From: an uncultured Lachnospiraceae bacterium
GTDB lineage: Bacteria; Bacillota; Clostridia; Lachnospirales; Lachnospiraceae
NCBI GenBank assembly: GCA_947624055.1
Contig: CANQIW010000002.1
Span: 1 to 45,259 of the forward strand
DNA length: 45,259 nucleotides
Direction: 5' to 3'
How positions within the stretch are numbered: the first letter of the stretch is position 1; each line of letters begins with the position of its first letter. Below the pieces are notes generated by a model that saw nothing but the letters and a program-made list of their open reading frames with translations, had not been told where the DNA came from and did not search any database. Position numbers and translations under genes: made by a program. Positions 25,183-32,380 of the stretch are shown in pieces.

Positions 25183-25359
25183 ATGAAGAACGGGAAGAGG
25201 CCGACGCTGAAGCAGAAGACACTGATGCGCTCGCACGGGTACGATCCGGAAGACTGGCTGGTCACGAAGGACATGACGGGGCAGCTGGAAATCGTGAACC
25301 GGGCATCGCTGAAGCGGCTTGGGAAGCCGAAGTTCCGGAGGCTGTCAAAAGACATTTGA
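25183..25359 (+). CDS. Small basic early protein, DUF6906-like
   Basis: A 58-residue protein below the track cutoff. GAAGGGAAGGAG directly precedes ATG 25183. The sequence MKNGKRPTLKQKTLMRSHGY, then DPEDWLVTKD and a basic end (KPKFRRLSKDI), looks like the DUF6906 family of tiny proteins found in many Firmicute phages and conjugative elements; that name is from memory. The role is unknown. It is the first gene read from the early promoter. Confidence 0.75.
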   Translation: MKNGKRPTLKQKTLMRSHGYDPEDWLVTKDMTGQLEIVNRASLKRLGKPKFRRLSKDI

Positions 25360-25425
25360 TAAGATGTCACCGGCAGGACACTGCCTGACATAGACAGGGA
25401 GCAGCCGGAGCTGCCCCGCCCGGCG

Positions 25426-25626
25426 TCAGCGGGTGATGCTGTAGGATCCATAAGATCCCGAAGCATCCTCGCAGACGCGCATCTGGTACATCCGGCCGGG
25501 CACCGGGCTCTTCGCCTGATACTCACGGACAGATGTACCATCAGCCGCTTCGATCGAGTACACAAGCTGCCAGTTCGGACTCTGAGAGCACTGCGCACAA
25601 GACGAAGCGGATGACCGCTGTACCAT
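25426..25626 (-). CDS. 66-aa antisense cassette protein, copy 1
   Basis: ATG 25626 is fixed by AAAGGAGGTGGGTTGG. It is 66 residues, exactly as long as the other two copies. Residues 19-66 are shared: WQLVYSIEAADGTSVREY, then KSPVPGRMYQMR and EDASGSYGSYSITR. The first 18 residues are unique and hold two cysteines. No family is recognised; the pattern suggests a small beta-rich domain. It runs opposite to the early operon and has its own promoter. The terminator hairpin after it (25400-25419) lacks a T-run, so it may read through. Its C-terminal DNA is almost identical to copy 2. Confidence 0.75.
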   Translation of the reverse strand: MVQRSSASSCAQCSQSPNWQLVYSIEAADGTSVREYQAKSPVPGRMYQMRVCEDASGSYGSYSITR

Positions 25627-25681
25627 CCAACCCACCTCCTTTCTGGTCTGGGCCGTTTGAAGGTTAGCGGGATACGACCTG

Positions 25682-25710
25682 ATTATATCAAACGTGGTCC
25701 AGAAAGGGAA
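25682..25710 (-). promoter_or_regulatory. Promoter of cassette copy 1
   Basis: Read leftward: TTCCCT, 17 bases, TATAAT, about 50 bases before the ATG. The same arrangement precedes all three copies. Confidence 0.65.
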
Positions 25711-25728
25711 GCGGGTGATGGTATAGCA

Positions 25729-25757
25729 AAAAAGAAGGAGCAGCCGAAGCTGCCCCC
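25729..25757 (-). terminator. Terminator of cassette copy 2
   Basis: Read leftward: GCAGC-TTCG-GCTGC (UUCG loop) within a longer imperfect stem, then TCCTTCTTTTTT. Confidence 0.7.
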
Positions 25758-25765
25758 GCCCGGCG

Positions 25766-25966
25766 TCAGCGGGTGATACTGTAGGATCCATAAGATCCCG
25801 AAGCATCCTCGCAGACGCGCATCTGGTACATCCGGCCGGGCACCGGGCTCTTCGCCTGGTATTCACAGACGGATGTACCATTAGCCGCTTTGACCACGCG
25901 CACGAGTTTCCACGTTGGCACGAAGAAAGGGTGCGCTCCGGACAAAGCAAAGTAGTTATACCGCAT
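25766..25966 (-). CDS. 66-aa antisense cassette protein, copy 2
   Basis: ATG 25966 lies 7 bases after AAGGAGG; the track's GTG start three codons earlier is less likely because it overlaps that ribosome site. It is 66 residues long. The conserved part reads WKLVRVVKAANGTSVCEY, KSPVPGRMYQMR, EDASGSYGSYSITR. The unique N-terminus is MRYNYFALSGAHPFFVPT, more hydrophobic than in copies 1 and 3. It has its own promoter and UUCG-loop terminator, the layout of a phage moron gene. Function unknown. Confidence 0.75.
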   Translation of the reverse strand: MRYNYFALSGAHPFFVPTWKLVRVVKAANGTSVCEYQAKSPVPGRMYQMRVCEDASGSYGSYSITR

Positions 25967-26020
25967 CACTTTCACCTCCTTCTGCGTGCAGGAGTGTGGT
26001 GAAAAACGACACGCAGTTAC

Positions 26021-26049
26021 ATTATAGCAAAAGCAATCCTAAAAAGGAA
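26021..26049 (-). promoter_or_regulatory. Promoter of cassette copy 2
   Basis: Read leftward: TTCCTT, 17 bases, TATAAT. Confidence 0.65.
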
Positions 26050-26066
26050 GTGGGTGGCGGTATAGC

Positions 26067-26092
26067 AAAAAAGGGGCAGCCGAAGCCGCCCC
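26067..26092 (-). terminator. Terminator of cassette copy 3
   Basis: Read leftward: GGGGCGGC-TTCG-GCTGCCCC (one mismatch), then six T. Compact and strong. Confidence 0.8.
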
Positions 26093-26100
26093 ACACCGCA

Positions 26101-26301
26101 TCAGCTTATAGCGCGGCAGGAACCATAAGATCCCGCAGCGTCTTCGCGGATGCGGTACTGGAACATCCGCCCGTGGTATGGACGAGCAGTCTCATATTCA
26201 CGGACAGATGAACCGTTTGCCGATTCGATCGAGTACACGAGTTTCCAGATTGGCGTCTTTGCCTCGTGCATCCCGGTCGGATCGGGGTAACAAAACGACA
26301 T
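26101..26301 (-). CDS. 66-aa antisense cassette protein, copy 3
   Basis: ATG 26301 follows AAAGGAGGTGGAAACA. Again 66 residues, though the most diverged copy: WKLVYSIESANGSSVREY, then RPYHGRMFQYR and EDAAGSYGSCRAIS. The N-terminus (MSFCYPDPTGMHEAKTPI) is unique. The invariant core over the three copies is W-LV, A(N/D)G(T/S)SV-EY, P--GRM(Y/F)Q-R, EDA(S/A)GSYGS. It has its own promoter and terminator. Its -35 box overlaps the ribosome site of the rightward HTH gene. Function unknown. Confidence 0.75.
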   Translation of the reverse strand: MSFCYPDPTGMHEAKTPIWKLVYSIESANGSSVREYETARPYHGRMFQYRIREDAAGSYGSCRAIS

Positions 26302-26350
26302 TGTTTCCACCTCCTTTCTACGTGCAGGAATGGAAACAACACGCAACTAC

Positions 26351-26379
26351 ATTATAACAGAGCAGATGCTGAAAAGGAA
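26351..26379 (-). promoter_or_regulatory. Promoter of cassette copy 3
   Basis: Read leftward: TTCCTT, 17 bases, TATAAT. On the other strand the -35 box is the AAGGAA of the HTH gene's ribosome site. Confidence 0.65.
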
Positions 26380-26388
26380 GTGATGAAC

Positions 26389-26604
26389 ATGGCATGGCAG
26401 AACGCGAACCTGACCCCGCTCGGGCGAGAAATCAAACACAAGTTAATAGACTGCGGGATGACGCAGCGGCAGCTGGCGGCATCCCTCGGCATCGCACCAC
26501 AGTATATCACGAAGATCCTGTCGGGCCAGCGGAGCGGGGAACGGTACATCCTGAAGATCTGCACGATGCTCGACATCAACATCAACGAGTACACCGCAGC
26601 ATAG
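26389..26604 (+). CDS. Small XRE-type HTH protein in the Ner position
   Basis: 71 residues from ATG 26389; an ATG 6 bases earlier lies too close to AAGGAAG to be used. The HTH reads LGREIKHKLIDCGMTQRQLAASLGIAPQYITKILSGQRS, close to Cro/C1-type folds and to prophage early regulators. It sits just before the transposase gene, where Mu has ner, a negative regulator of early transcription. That role is inferred from position, because Ner itself belongs to another HTH group. It ends 13 bases before the transposase gene. Confidence 0.8.
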   Translation: MAWQNANLTPLGREIKHKLIDCGMTQRQLAASLGIAPQYITKILSGQRSGERYILKICTMLDININEYTAA

Positions 26605-26617
26605 GAGGGGGAGAGCG

Positions 26618-28738
26618 ATGGCAGCACAAACAGCATATATCACCCTCGACGAAGCGGCGGCCTTAGAGGGCATAAGCTACGAAGCAATTAAGAAAAGGAC
26701 ACAAAGATCTCCAGAGAAGATGGGGATCAAGAAGGAGAAGCGCGAGAGCGCAGGCAAGGATCTGACGCTCGTGTCGGTCAACAGCCTCTCAAAGCAGGCG
26801 CGTGCCGCCTGGCGGGAGCGGGAACGGCTGCGGGCGCTGGCCGCGGATCCGGAGGACGCCGAAGGGCAGGAGCCGGTGAAGCAGGGGCGGCCCTGGTACG
26901 TGGACACGGACATCGACTGGTACATGCACCAGTACAGCGACGCCTACTACAAGGGCGTGGAGCTGGGCAACGTGGTCCGGGAGTTCCTGGCCTACGACCT
27001 GGACGAGCGCACGAAACACGCGGAGCAGTTCGCGCAGGAGCGCCTGGGCAAGGGCGCGCGGACGATCTACCGGTACGCGAAGGCATACATGGAGGCGCTG
27101 GCCTGGCAGGACAAGATGGAGAAGGAGACCGGGTGCAACTACGAATACTTCCGGATCCTCTGCCTCTGCCGGAAGCCGCGCGACGCGGGGACGTTCCCAA
27201 GCTTCGCGCCGGAGGTCAAGCAGACGATCAAGAACATCTGGTTCGACGCGGGCTTCGCGGGCAACCGGGGCACGCGCGAGATGCTCTACGAGAAGCTGGA
27301 GGACATCCAGCAGCTGAAGGGATGGGAGAAGATCCCGAGCTACCAGAGCGTGGTGCGCTACATCGCCTGGCTGATGGAAGACGAGGGCATGAAGAACGCG
27401 CACTTCCTGGCGGCCAACGGCATCCGGGACTACAAGAACCGGAAGATGCAGAAGAAGCGCAGGGACACGAAGGGGCTGGAGGTGCTGGAGATCGTCCAGG
27501 GCGACGAGCACACCTTCGACTGCTGGGTGACGGTCCGGGCGAAGAACGGGAAGCTGGTGCCGATCAGGCCGAAGCTGGTCTGCTGGATCGACACGCGCAG
27601 CCGCTGGATCCTCGGCGACATCATGTGCCGGGACGCGAACGCGCAGATCCTGAAGCAGAGCCTGCTGAAGCTGATCTACCACGACGCGGGGAGCGTGCCG
27701 AAGTATCTCTACATAGACAACGGCAAGGACTACACCGCGAAGGAGATGATCGGCGTGGACCGCAAGGACCGGCACGACCAGGAGGCGAAGGACGAGCACT
27801 TCGCGATGGCGTTCGACGACGCGACGCGCGGCTTCTACCGTGCGATCGGGATCGAGGACGAGCACATCGCGATGCCCTACGAGCCCTGGACGAAGGGGCA
27901 GATCGAGCGCTTCTTCGGGACGGTATGCAGCCGGTTCACGAAGTGGCTCGCGAGCTACACCGGCACGCTGACCGGATCGCTGACGTCCGCGAAGGTGAAC
28001 AAGGACATCCAGCGGATGGCCGAGCAGGGCAGGCTGCTGACACTCGAAGAGTTCTACGAGCGCTGGACGACCTGGAAGATGGAAAAGTACAGCGAGTGGA
28101 AGCACGCGGAGCTGAAGAAGGCGGGCGAGGAGTACAGGACGCCGCTGTCGCTCTTCGAGAACGGCGAGCGCTACTTCAAGGCCCCGCCCGCGAAGGTGCA
28201 GGCGACCATGCTAATGATGAAGGAAGACCGGGTGCGGGTGTACAACACCGGCATCGAGCGCCGCGGCCACTACTACATGGACGAGGACGGCGAGCTGATC
28301 CGGCACATCGGCGAGAGCGTGACGATCAAGTGGGACCCGGACGACGTGACGAGCATCTACGTCTTCGACCAGAAGGGCAGGCTGATCTGCGAGGCCGCAA
28401 GCCAGGAGCTGCTCCAGTTCGGGACGGTGAGCGACGACGTCCTGAAGGAGCACCGCAGGCGGCAGAACGCGCAGGTGAAGCGTGACCGGGAAATCCTGAA
28501 GGAAGCGACCACGCCGTTCGGGGAGCTGAACGCGCAGGAAGGCATCCGCAGGGAGGTGGCCGGGATGGACGGACTGCTGGTCGGCAGGGCACCGAAGGGC
28601 AACACGGTTCAGTTCCCGGACAGCCGCCACGTGCAGCAGAACTACAAGGAGCTGAAGAAGGAGCGCGCGGGCTCACGCTACATGAGCGCGCAGGCACAGA
28701 AGGCGCTGGAGCGCCTGAAGACGATCGGGGAGGCGTGA
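26618..28738 (+). CDS. MuA-type DDE transposase
   Basis: A 706-residue transposase that cuts and joins phage ends during integration and replicative transposition. The N-terminal winged helix (residues 1-70, ITLDEAAALEGISYEAIKKRTQ) resembles the MuA end-binding domain. The RNase H-like core has D296 in QGDEHTFDCW, D367 in YIDNGKDY and E430 in KGQIERFFG. The spacings of 71 and 63 are close to MuA's 67 and 56. A Mu-type C-terminal beta-barrel follows (about 520-600), then a basic tail. All catalytic residues are intact. AGGAGGGGGAG precedes the ATG. Confidence 0.96.
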   Translation: MAAQTAYITLDEAAALEGISYEAIKKRTQRSPEKMGIKKEKRESAGKDLTLVSVNSLSKQARAAWRERERLRALAADPEDAEGQEPVKQGRPWYVDTDIDWYMHQYSDAYYKGVELGNVVREFLAYDLDERTKHAEQFAQERLGKGARTIYRYAKAYMEALAWQDKMEKETGCNYEYFRILCLCRKPRDAGTFPSFAPEVKQTIKNIWFDAGFAGNRGTREMLYEKLEDIQQLKGWEKIPSYQSVVRYIAWLMEDEGMKNAHFLAANGIRDYKNRKMQKKRRDTKGLEVLEIVQGDEHTFDCWVTVRAKNGKLVPIRPKLVCWIDTRSRWILGDIMCRDANAQILKQSLLKLIYHDAGSVPKYLYIDNGKDYTAKEMIGVDRKDRHDQEAKDEHFAMAFDDATRGFYRAIGIEDEHIAMPYEPWTKGQIERFFGTVCSRFTKWLASYTGTLTGSLTSAKVNKDIQRMAEQGRLLTLEEFYERWTTWKMEKYSEWKHAELKKAGEEYRTPLSLFENGERYFKAPPAKVQATMLMMKEDRVRVYNTGIERRGHYYMDEDGELIRHIGESVTIKWDPDDVTSIYVFDQKGRLICEAASQELLQFGTVSDDVLKEHRRRQNAQVKRDREILKEATTPFGELNAQEGIRREVAGMDGLLVGRAPKGNTVQFPDSRHVQQNYKELKKERAGSRYMSAQAQKALERLKTIGEA

Positions 28739-28742
28739 CGGC

Positions 28743-28874
28743 ATGGCGGACAGGATCCTGCGGTTTGCCGGGGCAGTCTTCTGGGGCATCTTCTGGCTGG
28801 TCTGCACACTGGTGAGCCTGCTCTTCCTGCCGCTGGATCTGTTCAACCCGGAGTTTTGGGACCAAAGACGATAA
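28743..28874 (+). CDS. 43-aa membrane peptide between the A and B genes
   Basis: A small ORF below the track cutoff, ATG 28743, starting 4 bases after the transposase stop. It has one clear membrane helix (FAGAVFWGIFWLVCTLVSLLFLP) flanked by basic residues. The ribosome site is weak (GGGGAGGC within the end of A). The function is unknown; superinfection exclusion would be a guess. The tight spacing between A and B and the helix favour a real gene. Confidence 0.55.
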   Translation: MADRILRFAGAVFWGIFWLVCTLVSLLFLPLDLFNPEFWDQRR

Positions 28875-28897
28875 CAGGAGAAAGAGAGGGTATAAAC

Positions 28898-29920
28898 ATG
28901 AACGAAGCAACTACCAACACGAACAAAAAGGAAGGGACGCCGACGGAGCTGGCGCTGGCCGTGACGGAGCGCCTGGCGAAGATCCACTGCACGAAGCAGG
29001 AGCTGGCGATCATGACGGGATGCAGCCGGTCGATGATCTCACAGTACCTCTCCGGCACGTACCGGAGCAACCCGGAGACGGTCGAGACGGTGCTGCGCAG
29101 GTGGATGGACGAGACGGAGGCCGAGTACGGCGACGGCCGGAAGTGGCTGGACGGCGAGGCGGCCGCGCAGGAGGCAGACGCGCAGGCGGCCGCCCCGGAG
29201 CCGGGCAGGCTGCCGGAGAAGATCCGCTACTTCGAGAGTGACGACTACCGCAAGGTGATCGGGCTGTGCCAGAGCTGCCAGGAGGACAGGGCGCTCGGCA
29301 TCGTGGTCGGCCGCTCCGGCTACGGCAAGACGCACGCGCTCCAGCGCTACGCACAGCTGCCGCGCGTCTGCTACCTCGAATGTGACGACACCATGAGCAG
29401 CAAGGACATGCTGGAGGAGATCGAGGAGCGCCTGGGGCTGCTGGCCGAGGGCGGCACGATCCACCGGAGGGTGAAGCGGATCCGCGAGTTCCTGCGGGTG
29501 AACGCGGGCTACCTGATGATCTTCGACGAGGCGGACAAGCTGATGAACAAGTACACGACCGCGAAGCTGGAGATCATCCGCGGGATCTTCGACAAGGTGG
29601 ACGTGGGCGTCGTGATCGCGGGGGAGCCGCGGCTGGAGACGGACCTGAAGCAGCACCTGGTCCGCTTCTCGAACCGGGTGGACTTCTATCACAAGATGCA
29701 CGGGCTGACGCACGCGGAGCTGGAGCGCTACCTGGCGGGCTGGGACATCACCGAGGACGCGGCCGCGGAGCTGGCGCAGCGTGCCTACGCGGCACGGGGC
29801 GGGTGCTTCCGGCTTTTAGACCGGACACTGAACAACGTGCTGCGCGTCCTGCGTGAACGCGGGGAGACGAAGGTCACGCTGGACACCGTGCGCGAGGCGA
29901 GCGGCATGATGATGCTGTAG
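28898..29920 (+). CDS. MuB-type transposition ATPase
   Basis: A 340-residue AAA+ protein that coats target DNA and recruits and stimulates the transposase. ATG 28898 has GAGAGGG before it; the track start is earlier and overlaps the membrane peptide. Residues 20-65 are an HTH (CTKQELAIMTGCSRSMISQYLSG), as in MuB. Walker A is GRSGYGKT (138-145), Walker B is LMIFDEAD (D210, E211), with a sensor-like GEPRLE. The C-terminal helical domain (about 270-340) fits the MuB end domain. It lies directly downstream of the A gene, the standard Mu pair. Confidence 0.93.
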   Translation: MNEATTNTNKKEGTPTELALAVTERLAKIHCTKQELAIMTGCSRSMISQYLSGTYRSNPETVETVLRRWMDETEAEYGDGRKWLDGEAAAQEADAQAAAPEPGRLPEKIRYFESDDYRKVIGLCQSCQEDRALGIVVGRSGYGKTHALQRYAQLPRVCYLECDDTMSSKDMLEEIEERLGLLAEGGTIHRRVKRIREFLRVNAGYLMIFDEADKLMNKYTTAKLEIIRGIFDKVDVGVVIAGEPRLETDLKQHLVRFSNRVDFYHKMHGLTHAELERYLAGWDITEDAAAELAQRAYAARGGCFRLLDRTLNNVLRVLRERGETKVTLDTVREASGMMML

Positions 29921-29933
29921 AGGCGAATAACCG

Positions 29934-30296
29934 ATGAAAAAGAACTGTGGAAACTGCTGGCGCAGGATCATCATGAGCCGGTACTGCCCGCTGATGGAAG
30001 CAAATGTGAACCTGAAAAAGCAGAGGAACCGGTGTAAGTACTGGGTTCCGGGAGGAGACCCGGCCGACATAGATACAGGAAGAAAGAGAGGTATTAGCTA
30101 TGAGGAAGATCACGATCGAAGTGGAAGGCATGAACGAGGACAGGATCATCGAGCAGATGGAGAAGGCCGCACGGATGGCGGCGAGGGCAGGGCGGAGCAC
30201 ATACGTCATGTGCAGGACGGACGAGGCGCAGATGCAGACGCCGAGGGCGCTGCCGGGGCCGTCCGTGCCGTCGTTCGTCCAGCGCGGCAAGCGTGA
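29934..30296 (+). CDS. Small cysteine-rich early protein with doubtful 3' end
   Basis: The first 45 or so codons look real: MKKNCGNCWRRIIMSRYCPL with C5, C8, C18 and C34 (a possible zinc site), starting 13 bases after the B gene. The remaining 70 codons run through the next gene (30100) in another frame and look like its shadow (Arg/Gly/Asp-rich). Either the two genes truly overlap by 197 bases or a frameshift has removed an earlier stop. No function can be assigned. Confidence 0.45.
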   Translation: MKKNCGNCWRRIIMSRYCPLMEANVNLKKQRNRCKYWVPGGDPADIDTGRKRGISYEEDHDRSGRHERGQDHRADGEGRTDGGEGRAEHIRHVQDGRGADADAEGAAGAVRAVVRPARQA

Positions 30297-30318
30297 GCAC
30301 ATGGGGGTGGTCTGGTGA
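30100..30318 (+). CDS. Hypothetical early protein (72 aa)
   Basis: ATG 30100 is preceded by AGAGAGGT. The N-terminus (MRKITIEVEGMNEDRIIEQMEKAARMAARAG) looks like a beta strand and an amphipathic helix; the rest is Pro-rich. No family is recognised. It overlaps the next gene by 4 bases (if that one starts at GTG 30315), as in a tight early operon. Confidence 0.7.
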   Translation: MRKITIEVEGMNEDRIIEQMEKAARMAARAGRSTYVMCRTDEAQMQTPRALPGPSVPSFVQRGKREHMGVVW

Positions 30319-30764
30319 GCATGAAGCGGGAGAAGAGCCCGGACCCGACGATCCGGACGCTGTGGGGGCTCGCAAGGAGCAGGGAGCTGTCCATGACGGG
30401 CGAGGAGCTGCACCTGGTCGTCCAGGCGCAGACCGGCAAGGACTCGATGAAGAAGCTGACGAAGAAGGAGATCGCGCGCGTGGCCTACGTGCTGGGGCAG
30501 ATGAAGGATTCCGTGCGGGGTGGACGCCCGGCGAAGGACAGGACGTCGAAGGCGACGGACAACCAGATGAAGAAGCTGAAGCACCTGGCGGAGGACGCCG
30601 GGTGGGAGGCGAAGCGGCTGAACGGCCTGACGCGCCGCATGTTCCGCATGGACTCCCCGGAGTGGCTGGACTACACGCAGATGTCAAAGCTGATCGAGGC
30701 CGTGAAGGCGATCACGAAGCGGGAGGCGGAAGATGAAGGACTGCAAAGTCACACTGACGGTTAA
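30315..30764 (+). CDS. Mu Gp16-family protein (DUF1018)
   Basis: 149 residues from GTG 30315 (ATG 30321 is equally possible). The layout SPDPTIRTLWGLARSRELSMTGEELHLVVQAQTG, then LTKKEIARVAYVLGQMK and SPEWLDYTQMSKLIEAVKAI, is that of Gp16, a conserved early protein of Mu-type phages with no established function. It supports the Mu assignment. Its end overlaps the next gene by 32 bases. Confidence 0.88.
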   Translation: MSMKREKSPDPTIRTLWGLARSRELSMTGEELHLVVQAQTGKDSMKKLTKKEIARVAYVLGQMKDSVRGGRPAKDRTSKATDNQMKKLKHLAEDAGWEAKRLNGLTRRMFRMDSPEWLDYTQMSKLIEAVKAITKREAEDEGLQSHTDG

Positions 30765-30972
30765 GGACGACATGGTGAACCTGGAGGGCAGGAACATCAG
30801 CATGGTCGAGCTGACCGAGCTGTGCGGTATCCTCCAGGTGATGACCGGCGTGCGGGCGCTGGTCCTCGGCAGCAGCCTGGACGACGTGAAGGATAACCTG
30901 CTCGACGTGCACTTGGCAGCGATGCGCGTGGTCGAGGACAAGGAACAAAAAGTAAAGGAGGAAGCAAGATGA
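30733..30972 (+). CDS. Hypothetical early protein (79 aa)
   Basis: Begins MKDCKVTLTVKDDMVNLEGRN inside the end of the Gp16 gene, with GGAGGCGGAAG just upstream. The rest is helical and acidic (ELTELCGILQVMTGV and SSLDDVKDNLLDVHL). No family recognised. It overlaps the next gene by 4 bases. Confidence 0.7.
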   Translation: MKDCKVTLTVKDDMVNLEGRNISMVELTELCGILQVMTGVRALVLGSSLDDVKDNLLDVHLAAMRVVEDKEQKVKEEAR

Positions 30973-31238
30973 AACTGGTGATTGAAACAACAGATAAGGG
31001 CTGGCAGGAGAAGCTGACGGTCGGGCGGACGACCTACGGCATCCAGTTCCGCATCCAGGAGGACGGGGGTGTCCGGTCGGATGAGGGCCTCACGTTCTGC
31101 GGGATGCTGAAGAAAAGGGGCGTGGATCCCGATACTGCGGAGAAGATCCTGAAAGCCATTGACCTGCCCGTAGGGATTGAGGTCGGCTTTGGGATGTACA
31201 GCATTGAGGAGCAGAATAAAAAGGAGGGAACAGCATGA
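30969..31238 (+). CDS. Hypothetical early protein (89 aa)
   Basis: Starts MKLVIETTDKGWQEKLTVGR, with AAAGGAGG upstream. The second half (LTFCGMLKKRGVDPDTAEKILKAIDLP) looks helical. It overlaps the AbrB-like gene by an ATGA junction. No family recognised. Confidence 0.7.
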   Translation: MKLVIETTDKGWQEKLTVGRTTYGIQFRIQEDGGVRSDEGLTFCGMLKKRGVDPDTAEKILKAIDLPVGIEVGFGMYSIEEQNKKEGTA

Positions 31239-31465
31239 CAGTTTATAAGAAACTGTCGAACCACGGTTCGATCAGCATCCCGGTGGCAGTACGCCGGGAC
31301 CTGGGACTTCAGGGGAAGGACCCGATGGAGCTGACCGTCGTGGGCGGGGAGATCCGGCTGCGGGCATACACGCCGCGCTGTGTCTTCTGCGGCGGGACGG
31401 AAGGCGTGAAGCTGCTGATGGGCAAGGGCATCTGCCCGGCCTGCACGGAAAAACTGAAAGCATAA
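31235..31465 (+). CDS. AbrB/SpoVT-like DNA-binding protein with zinc ribbon
   Basis: A 76-residue fusion. Residues 1-45 follow the AbrB/MazE swapped-hairpin pattern (VYKKLSNHGSISIPVAVRRDLGL, then DPMELTVVGGEIRLRAY). Residues 49-70 carry two CxxC pairs (C49, C52, C67, C70), enough to bind one zinc. AbrB-type proteins are transition-state regulators or antitoxins. In this early operon it may adjust host or phage transcription, but that is inference. No toxin gene is adjacent. Confidence 0.8.
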   Translation: MTVYKKLSNHGSISIPVAVRRDLGLQGKDPMELTVVGGEIRLRAYTPRCVFCGGTEGVKLLMGKGICPACTEKLKA

Positions 31466-31479
31466 GGAGGAGGGACGGT

Positions 31480-32157
31480 ATGGCAAACCTGAACACCAAG
31501 ACAAGCAGCGAGCTCGTGGACGACCTGATCCGCTACGACCGGCTGCGGCTGAACACAAAGAGGAACATGGACGCGCTCCAGGCGGAGGTGCAGAAGCGCG
31601 GGCTCTCGATCATGGACGACCGGAGCAAGCAGTTCGTGAGGTTTTACGGGAACGAGGGCTCGTGCAGCGTGTCCGACCGGCGCAGCCTGGACATCCTGAA
31701 CCCCGACCGGCTGAAGCTGTGCGTCTCCGAGGGCGTCTTCAACAGGAACGTTACGGTGACGACCGAGACGAAGTACAAGCTGACGCCGAGATTCGAGGAG
31801 ATGCTGAAGGCCCTGTTCACGGGCGACTACTCGTTCGAGTACGGGCTGGCGGAGTTCGTCCACGCGCACATGCACATGGCCCCGGACGCGAAGCAGGAGA
31901 AGCTGCTGCTGAAGCGGCTGAAGGGCGACTACGAGAAGGACCGCAAGACGCTGAACGCGGCGTTCGACGTGGACGAGGACTGGGACGCGGAGCTGCTGTA
32001 CATCCACCAGATCAAAAACGGAGAGCTGATCCGCGCGTTCCTGCCGGACGACATGATGGACGCGGCGATGACGGAGCTGAAGAAGTGCATCATGGTCGAG
32101 AGCAAGGTGGCGGTCGCGCTGGACTACGAGGAGGAGAACAATGCGGGGAAAGTTTGA
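31480..32157 (+). CDS. Hypothetical phage protein (225 aa)
   Basis: RBS AAGGAGGAGGG before ATG 31480. It begins MANLNTKTSSELVDDLIRYD, is mostly helical and charged, and has no membrane segment or clear motif. The cysteine and histidine content (AEFVHAHMHMAPD) gives no recognised site. It lies in the early/middle operon between the AbrB-like protein and the lysis genes. No function is proposed. Confidence 0.75.
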   Translation: MANLNTKTSSELVDDLIRYDRLRLNTKRNMDALQAEVQKRGLSIMDDRSKQFVRFYGNEGSCSVSDRRSLDILNPDRLKLCVSEGVFNRNVTVTTETKYKLTPRFEEMLKALFTGDYSFEYGLAEFVHAHMHMAPDAKQEKLLLKRLKGDYEKDRKTLNAAFDVDEDWDAELLYIHQIKNGELIRAFLPDDMMDAAMTELKKCIMVESKVAVALDYEEENNAGKV

Positions 32158-32380
32158 GCTGTGGGTGATCATCTTCCTGCAGGTGGTATCGCTGGAAGCG
32201 CAACAGCCGAAGCCAGACCTGATGGAGATCATCGTGGTCATGGGTATGCTGGTCATGTGCAAGAAGACACTGCTGTGGTGGAAGGAGGAACAGAAGGATG
32301 GCTACAAGTACGATCAACATCATCATCATCTGCGTCACGCTCGTCGCGGTCTGTGCGATGAACGGAGGCGGCAGGGATAA
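32141..32380 (+). CDS. Small membrane protein upstream of the endolysin
   Basis: 79 codons. The ribosome site GAGGAG lies ahead of ATG 32141, inside the end of the previous gene. Two hydrophobic stretches (LWVIIFLQVVSL and LMEIIVVMGMLVMC) give a hairpin-like membrane topology. The last 25 codons (His/Arg-rich) overlap the next ORF in another frame and may not matter. A lysis accessory role is possible from position only. Confidence 0.6.
   Translation: MRGKFELWVIIFLQVVSLEAQQPKPDLMEIIVVMGMLVMCKKTLLWWKEEQKDGYKYDQHHHHLRHARRGLCDERRRQG

Larger units (their letters stand above)
25426..26390 (-). repeat. Three tandem copies of a 335-340-bp gene cassette
   Basis: Stop codons at 25426, 25766 and 26101 give steps of 340 and 335 bp. 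Each unit holds a promoter, leader, ribosome site, 66-codon gene and hairpin. Units 1 and 2 are nearly identical over about 120 bp of coding DNA and then diverge, which suggests duplication with later domain exchange or gene conversion. Confidence 0.8.

Noticed and set aside
25426-26390. CRISPR-like array from the 340-bp repeats
   Set aside because: Units are far too long, contain open reading frames, promoters and hairpins, and lack short repeat-spacer alternation.
26789-28105. Long ORFs on both strands inside the transposase gene (438 and 450 codons)
   Set aside because: Both are out-of-frame shadows of the DDE transposase, whose motifs are in the 26618 frame.
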